DNA of 16,598 nt from Akkermansiaceae bacterium UBA1518 (GTDB taxonomy: Bacteria > Verrucomicrobiota > Verrucomicrobiia > Verrucomicrobiales > Akkermansiaceae). Position numbers and translations under genes: made by a program. Every line of letters begins with the position of its first letter. The first letter of the stretch is position 1. The notes beneath the pieces are model-generated. The model was given only the letters and a program-made list of their open reading frames with translations. It ran no database searches and was not told the DNA's origin. Of this stretch, positions 15,851-16,598 are shown one piece after another. The stretch spans positions 1 through 16,598 of the forward strand of contig DCQM01000094.1 of the NCBI GenBank assembly GCA_002323895.1, read 5' to 3'.

Positions 15851-16083
15851 TTAAAGACCTAATATTAAGGAAACAAGTAAGATTTTTAAAGTCTGTAGAC
15901 CCCGCATAGGCCATTTGAGACTGAAAATGGGAATTTTAGCCGAAGCTCAAAAAACTAATCCATAATCCTTCCCAGATCAATTTAAGTCTCAACCGCCCCA
16001 CATGAAACCACTCAGGTATGCCCGAACTCAGTTATTTCACCATCAGGCACAAAAACTGGCTGAAGGAATGAGCCCTCAACCAT

Positions 16084-16598
16084 CTAATAAAAACCCCTCC
16101 TTAACTTTTCCCGCAACAAGAAGAATGCCTTCTGGAAAGTGGGATTCCCAAGATCATCATTCAACCTTGGTGCAGGAAATGAAATTGTGATGAGATTACC
16201 CTCAGCGGTTCCTTGGACAGAATCATCGATCTCAATGAAATCTAGGCCGCCAAGTAAATCCAGAGACCAGAGCAACGAATAAAACCGGCCCGGCTTAGAA
16301 GTGAAGGTCAAAGAAACCGCCTCATCACCAGAGTCAAAACTTATATCCGTAAACCTCAAGCTGGCCAATGAGGTTCCCCGTTTGGAATCATCGCGGCAAA
16401 GATCTGTTCTGGCACAAGCACCTCATCATAAATCCTAACTTCATCGATTAGACCATTGAAGCTCTGTCCAGCAGGACCAGCTGCATCACGCCCGTGACCA
16501 CCAATGATCAAAACGGGAACTCTCGACTCCGTTAACAAAGACAACCTTATCGGTGCCGTCGTATGATAATGTAAGGTGAGCCCACTCACCAGGGGTAG
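16084..16598 (-). pseudogene. Frameshifted remnant of a secreted LamG-domain protein (partial)
   Basis: The 3' end of a gene that begins beyond the right edge. In one frame (codons in phase with 16590) the edge encodes GEWAHLTLSYDGTDKVVFVNGVESS, a typical LamG/concanavalin-like strand pair, then hits TGA near 16490. The shifted frame carries the rest of the same domain, VPVLIIGGHGRD ... FNGLIDEVRIYDEVLVPEQI, and stops at 16358-16356. The original frame then resumes with DISFDSGDEAVSLTF and FYSLLWSLDL ... KAFFLLREK, the secreted-protein tail, ending with TAG at 16086-16084. Two shifts of opposite sense, near 16510-16530 and 16370-16385, are needed. Either the gene is decayed or the assembly has two indel errors. 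Confidence 0.75.

Noticed and set aside
16058..16074. Weak GGCT / AGCC stem followed on the minus strand by five T, beyond the LamG remnant
   Set aside because: A four-pair stem with a nine-base loop is too weak to claim as a terminator.

Overview
The window looks like chromosomal DNA from a marine-type member of the Verrucomicrobiota. This is an inference from content, since there is no rRNA or other marker to place it. The grounds are a TAT-exported Gfo/Idh/MocA oxidoreductase, very large secreted proteins built from lamin-tail, CotH, chitobiase-like, LamG and thrombospondin-type-3 modules, a recurrent C-terminal tail of the form 'S-x-D-L-x-x-W ... F-x-R/L', and the 'RDARPT' type of repeat that I associate with proteins of this phylum. 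Shine-Dalgarno sequences are weak or absent at several genes, and GTG and TTG starts occur.

The left part (1-4761) is mostly housekeeping. An open minus-strand frame runs off the left edge. A strong terminator hairpin (166-205) separates it from a minus-strand pair: a two-ACT-domain protein followed by the TAT-exported oxidoreductase. Divergent from that pair is tcdA (tRNA t6A dehydratase, +). A zinc-free type ribosomal protein bL36 (-), with its own UUCG-loop terminator, lies divergent from ruvB (+). ruvB is followed after 4 bases by a Fur-family regulator. The bL36 type and the Fur-family protein so close by make a zinc-responsive (Zur) role worth testing.

The middle (4862-11004, +) holds a 1418-residue secreted CotH-kinase/lamin-tail protein with duplicated accessory domains, an M24-family (Xaa-Pro aminopeptidase-like) metallopeptidase, and a small acidic protein I do not firmly recognise.

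The right part (11043-16598, -) is dominated by one 1593-residue secreted protein. Two Ig-like domains and a block of short calcium-binding repeats are followed by thirteen tandem units of about 73 residues. Each unit joins an acidic D-x-D-x-D-G calcium loop to a helical segment ending in a 14-residue 'AYNxVVAxRDAR' module, and that small module is itself duplicated in three places. This is the most unusual object in the window and could form a calcium-stiffened surface rod or fibre. Upstream of it are the remains of a LamG-type secreted protein gene whose reading frame is broken twice, by shifts that cancel. Three secreted or formerly secreted products (CotH protein, repeat giant, LamG remnant) end in similar tails, which suggests a common export or surface-attachment route.
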